A stretch of 6,976 nt of DNA from Chloroflexota bacterium (lineage in GTDB: Bacteria; Chloroflexota; Dehalococcoidia; SM23-28-2; RBG-16-64-32), in NCBI GenBank assembly GCA_016190405.1, contig JACPQO010000191.1, forward strand, positions 1 through 6,976, written 5' to 3'. This document shows, one piece after another, positions 5,156 to 6,976 of the stretch. The notes under the pieces are model-generated. The model did no database searches, was not told the origin of the DNA, and was given only the letters and a program-made list of their open reading frames with translations. The translations under genes and the position numbers were made by a program. The first letter of the stretch is position 1. Every line of letters starts with the position of its first letter.

Positions 5156-5500
5156 ATGAGCGACTACCACTTCGAACGCGAGTGCCGCACCCCGCACTCG
5201 GAGTCCTACATCATCGAGCTGGAGGACGACGAGGTCGGCCGGGTGGACATCCACTACAGCCCTTCGGTGGCCTACGCCACCCTCTGCGTCGCCGAGAGCC
5301 TCACCGATGAGGACATCCGCGAGCTCATCGGCGAGATCGACGAGCGGCTGGTGCTCACCACGGACCCCTTTCGCGAGGACTTCGTGATCACCGTCTGGGC
5401 CGGCCGTGAGGCCGCCGTCTACTCCGACGAGGACTTCGAGGGCGAGGAGGAGGAAGAGGAGGAGGAGGACGTCGAGGGCGACGGCCACCGGGCCGACTAA
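5156..5500 (+). CDS. Acidic hypothetical protein
   Basis: I do not recognise this 114-residue protein. It begins MSDYHFERECRTPHSES and has a mixed alpha/beta body of about residues 18-90: IIELEDDEVGRVDIHYS, AYATLCVAESLTDEDIRELIGEIDE, DFVITVWAGREAAVYS. A tail with a run of nine Glu then Asp follows (about 95-105). No signal peptide, membrane segment or Cys pair is seen, so it is likely cytosolic. The start is secure: GGGAGG (5144-5149) is 6 nt before ATG 5156, although the frame stays open further upstream through repeats. The tail is encoded by a 26-nt uninterrupted purine tract (5444-5469). Its TAA (5498-5500) overlaps the stop codon of larC on the other strand. It probably has its own transcription unit or is co-transcribed with proA. 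Confidence 0.8.
   Translation: MSDYHFERECRTPHSESYIIELEDDEVGRVDIHYSPSVAYATLCVAESLTDEDIRELIGEIDERLVLTTDPFREDFVITVWAGREAAVYSDEDFEGEEEEEEEEDVEGDGHRAD
5444..5469 (+). repeat. Polypurine GAG/GAA tract (Glu run)
   Basis: Twenty-six consecutive purines, almost all GAG with one GAA codon, encode the poly-Glu tail of the acidic protein. Such tracts are prone to slippage and can form triplex DNA. Here the run lies just before the convergent larC end. Confidence 0.7.
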
Positions 5501-6696
5501 GCGTCCAGGTTCTTCCCCCTGGCGAGGTGCTGCTCGCCTTCGCTTTGCACTAGCCGGTACACCTCCGCCAGCGTCAGCCCCGTCCGCTCCGCCAGCCGCT
5601 TGCACGCCTCGTACTCCGGCGCGACTCTGGGCGGCTCGCCGGGCAGGCGTTTCACCTTCACGGCCGCCGGCCCCAGCGACGACTCGAACTCCAGCGCCTC
5701 CCGCTCCGCCTCCCAGCGGTGCACCGGCCGCACCCGCACCCCCAGCGTGCTCGTCTCCCGCAGCAGCAGCCGCGCCACAGCTTCCTCACCCGCCTCCGAG
5801 CAGATCACGGAGAGCACCACACCCGGCCGGCCCTTCTTCATCTGGACCGGCGTGAACCAGGCGTCCGCCGCCCCGGCGGCCAGCAGCTTCTCCTGCACGT
5901 AGGCCAGCATCTCACCCGTCATGTCGTCGATGTTCGTCTCGATGAGCAGCATGGGGCGCGTTCCGGGCGACTCTACTGCTTCCCCCAGCCAGATGCGCAG
6001 CACGTTGGGCCGCCCCTCGATCTCTCGCGATCCGGCCCCGTAGCCGATGCGGTCCAGGATCATGTCGGGGCGCCGGAAGGTGGCCAGCGTGGTCACGATC
6101 GCCGCGCCGGTGGGCGTCACCAGCTCGCCGCCGTTGTCGGGCGCCGGACGCAGGGGCGCCTTCGCTCGCGCCAGAAGCTCCAGGGTAGCGGGCGCCGGCG
6201 CCGGCAGCGCGCCGTGAGGCCCCCGCGCCTCCCCATCGCCGGCCGGCAGCGGCGAGCAGCAAACCTCCGTCGCGCCAAGAAGGCGCAGGCCGGCCACCGC
6301 GCCCATCACGTCAACGACAGCGTCCACCGCGCCCACGTCGTGCAGATGCACCGCCTCTACGGTCTCGCCGTGCACCTTCGCCTCCGCCTCCGCCAGCCGA
6401 CGGAAGACCGCCGCGCCCCTCTCCTTGTCGCCGGCCGGCAGCGACGAGCCCTCGATCAGCGCCAGCACGTCGCCTAGAGTTCGCGGCGCCTGCTCGTCCC
6501 GCACCCGCACCAGCGCCTGCGTGGCCGTGATGTCGCCGCGGGTCACCCGCTTCGCGTCGAGGCTGTACCCTTCGAGCGGCAGCTTCAACAGCTCCGAGCG
6601 CAGCGCCTCCAGAGGCAGCCCGGCGTCCAGGATGGCGCCCAGCAGCATGTCGCCGCTGACGCCGGAGAAGCAGTCCAGATAGGCGATGCGGGTCAT
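5497..6696 (-). CDS. larC: Nickel-pincer cofactor nickel-insertion protein LarC
   Basis: LarC is the CTP-dependent nickel insertase (cyclometallase) of the last step of nickel-pincer nucleotide synthesis, the cofactor of lactate racemase LarA and relatives. The 399-residue protein starts MTRIAYLDCFSGVSGDMLLGA, the family signature. It continues with VHLHDVGAVDAVVDVMG (116-132), GELVTPTGAAI (190-200), IGYGAGSREIEGRPNVLR (217-234), TNIDDMTGEM (254-263) and QMKKGRPG (285-292). It is one uninterrupted frame covering both the LarC1 and LarC2 parts, unlike Lactobacillus plantarum, where the two halves are joined by frameshifting. The frame is open to a GTG at 6735, but family alignment favours the ATG at 6694-6696; no strong RBS precedes it. 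Its TAG (5497-5499) overlaps the TAA of the facing gene. larB lies upstream, 73 nt away. Confidence 0.96.
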   Translation of the reverse strand: MTRIAYLDCFSGVSGDMLLGAILDAGLPLEALRSELLKLPLEGYSLDAKRVTRGDITATQALVRVRDEQAPRTLGDVLALIEGSSLPAGDKERGAAVFRRLAEAEAKVHGETVEAVHLHDVGAVDAVVDVMGAVAGLRLLGATEVCCSPLPAGDGEARGPHGALPAPAPATLELLARAKAPLRPAPDNGGELVTPTGAAIVTTLATFRRPDMILDRIGYGAGSREIEGRPNVLRIWLGEAVESPGTRPMLLIETNIDDMTGEMLAYVQEKLLAAGAADAWFTPVQMKKGRPGVVLSVICSEAGEEAVARLLLRETSTLGVRVRPVHRWEAEREALEFESSLGPAAVKVKRLPGEPPRVAPEYEACKRLAERTGLTLAEVYRLVQSEGEQHLARGKNLDA

Positions 6697-6720
6697 GGCT
6701 GTTGTTGTGGATCTTAGAGG

Positions 6721-6741
6721 CTGGAGACTGGACACTGGAGA
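6721..6741. repeat. Heptamer tandem repeat, CTGGAGA type
   Basis: Three 7-nt units occur: CTGGAGA, CTGGACA, CTGGAGA. They lie in the larB-larC gap, 24 nt upstream of the larC start. Confidence 0.8.
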
Positions 6742-6750
6742 CGCCTTCCA

Positions 6751-6771
6751 ACCTCCTACCTCCTACCTCCT
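6751..6771. repeat. Heptamer tandem repeat, ACCTCCT type, over the larB stop
   Basis: Three perfect 7-nt units ACCTCCT occur, reading AGGAGGT on the coding (minus) strand. The last two bases of the array form part of the larB stop codon (6770-6772). Each minus-strand unit also contains a Shine-Dalgarno-like AGGAGG, but the nearest is about 55 nt from the larC ATG, too far to serve it directly. Confidence 0.88.
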
Positions 6772-6976
6772 ACCCCCCTCCTTCGCCCTCCCACGATTGC
6801 CGGTTGATGACGGCCGCCAGGTAGCCGGCGCCGAAGCCGTTGTCGATGTTGACCACCGCCACGCCGGCGGCGCACGAGTTCAGCATCGCCAGCAGGGGCG
6901 CCAGGCCCCGGAAGCTGGCGCCGTAACCCACGGACGTGGGGACCGCGACGACCGGGGCGGCCACCAGGCCGGCCAC
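6770..6976 (-). CDS. larB: Nickel-pincer cofactor biosynthesis protein LarB, C-terminal part (partial)
   Basis: Sixty-eight residues run in from the right edge, so the N-terminal three-quarters lie outside. The visible end is the PurE/AIR-carboxylase-like domain: [50 protein letters not shown], then a short tail WEGEGGG. The [10 protein letters not shown] and VNIDNGFGA motifs are diagnostic for LarB, which carboxylates nicotinic acid adenine dinucleotide and splits its phosphoanhydride in the first step of nickel-pincer synthesis. It precedes larC on the same strand and is probably co-transcribed with it. larE, the sulfur-inserting step, would be expected nearby but is not in the window. The tail and stop run into a heptamer repeat. 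Confidence 0.94.
   Translation of the reverse strand: MAGLVAAPVVAVPTSVGYGASFRGLAPLLAMLNSCAAGVAVVNIDNGFGAGYLAAVINRQSWEGEGGG

Noticed and set aside
5012..5605. Minus-strand open frame opposite the acidic protein and the larC end
   Set aside because: It is a shadow of the acidic gene, crosses the heptamer arrays, and has Leu/Val/Ala-rich low complexity from the antisense of the GAG run.
6697..6735. Upstream GTG start for larC (adds 13 residues)
   Set aside because: The added residues come from repeat-rich leader DNA and are not part of the family N-terminus, which begins MTRIAYLDCFSG at 6696.

Overview
The window is about 7 kb of high-GC bacterial DNA, roughly two-thirds G+C in the core genes by eye. 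It holds short operons of metabolic and ribosomal genes, separated by small repeat-filled gaps. A 31-codon bS22-like ribosomal gene, a thiolase/DUF35 pair, larB-larC, palindromes with an ACTGAAGT core and many intergenic heptamer repeats would suit an uncultivated Chloroflexota (Dehalococcoidia-like) or an actinobacterial lineage. That placement is a low-confidence guess.

Layout. (1) At the left edge is the 3' part of an SCP2/Ltp2-type thiolase-fold gene. It is followed by a 265-nt gap containing a pair of palindromes between two copies of the thiolase 3' end, then two heptamer arrays. (2) A DUF35 zinc-ribbon/OB-fold gene follows, the usual partner of such thiolases. (3) After another heptamer array come the bS22-like gene (1412-1507) and a small DUF2007-like gene (1559-1837). 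(4) A lower-GC two-gene cassette (about 1838-3777) encodes an ABC/SMC-type ATPase of the OLD/AriA kind and a small protein with TOPRIM-like acidic motifs. (5) proA (proline biosynthesis) starts inside the last codons of the cassette. (6) Past an inverted pair of heptamer arrays there is an acidic orphan protein on the plus strand. It ends stop-over-stop against larC on the minus strand, and the C-terminus of larB lies upstream of larC at the right edge. larB and larC make the nickel-pincer cofactor.

The most interesting region is the ATPase/TOPRIM-like pair and its site. The DUF2007-like gene ends in a strong ribosome-binding site and an ATGAC that look like the original start of a downstream gene. 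The same TGAC recurs at the present GTG start of proA, 1,940 bp further on. The simplest reading is that a promoterless, defence-like cassette entered an existing operon exactly at the proA start codon. Both joints now show stop/start overlaps: a 9-codon minigene whose TGA overlaps the ATPase TTG start, and a GTGA overlap into proA. The defence role is inferred from domain pairing and context only.

The second notable theme is that most gaps of 70 nt or more carry arrays of imperfect 7-bp tandem repeats. The unit sequence differs from gap to gap, the period is always seven, and arms are sometimes inverted with respect to each other.
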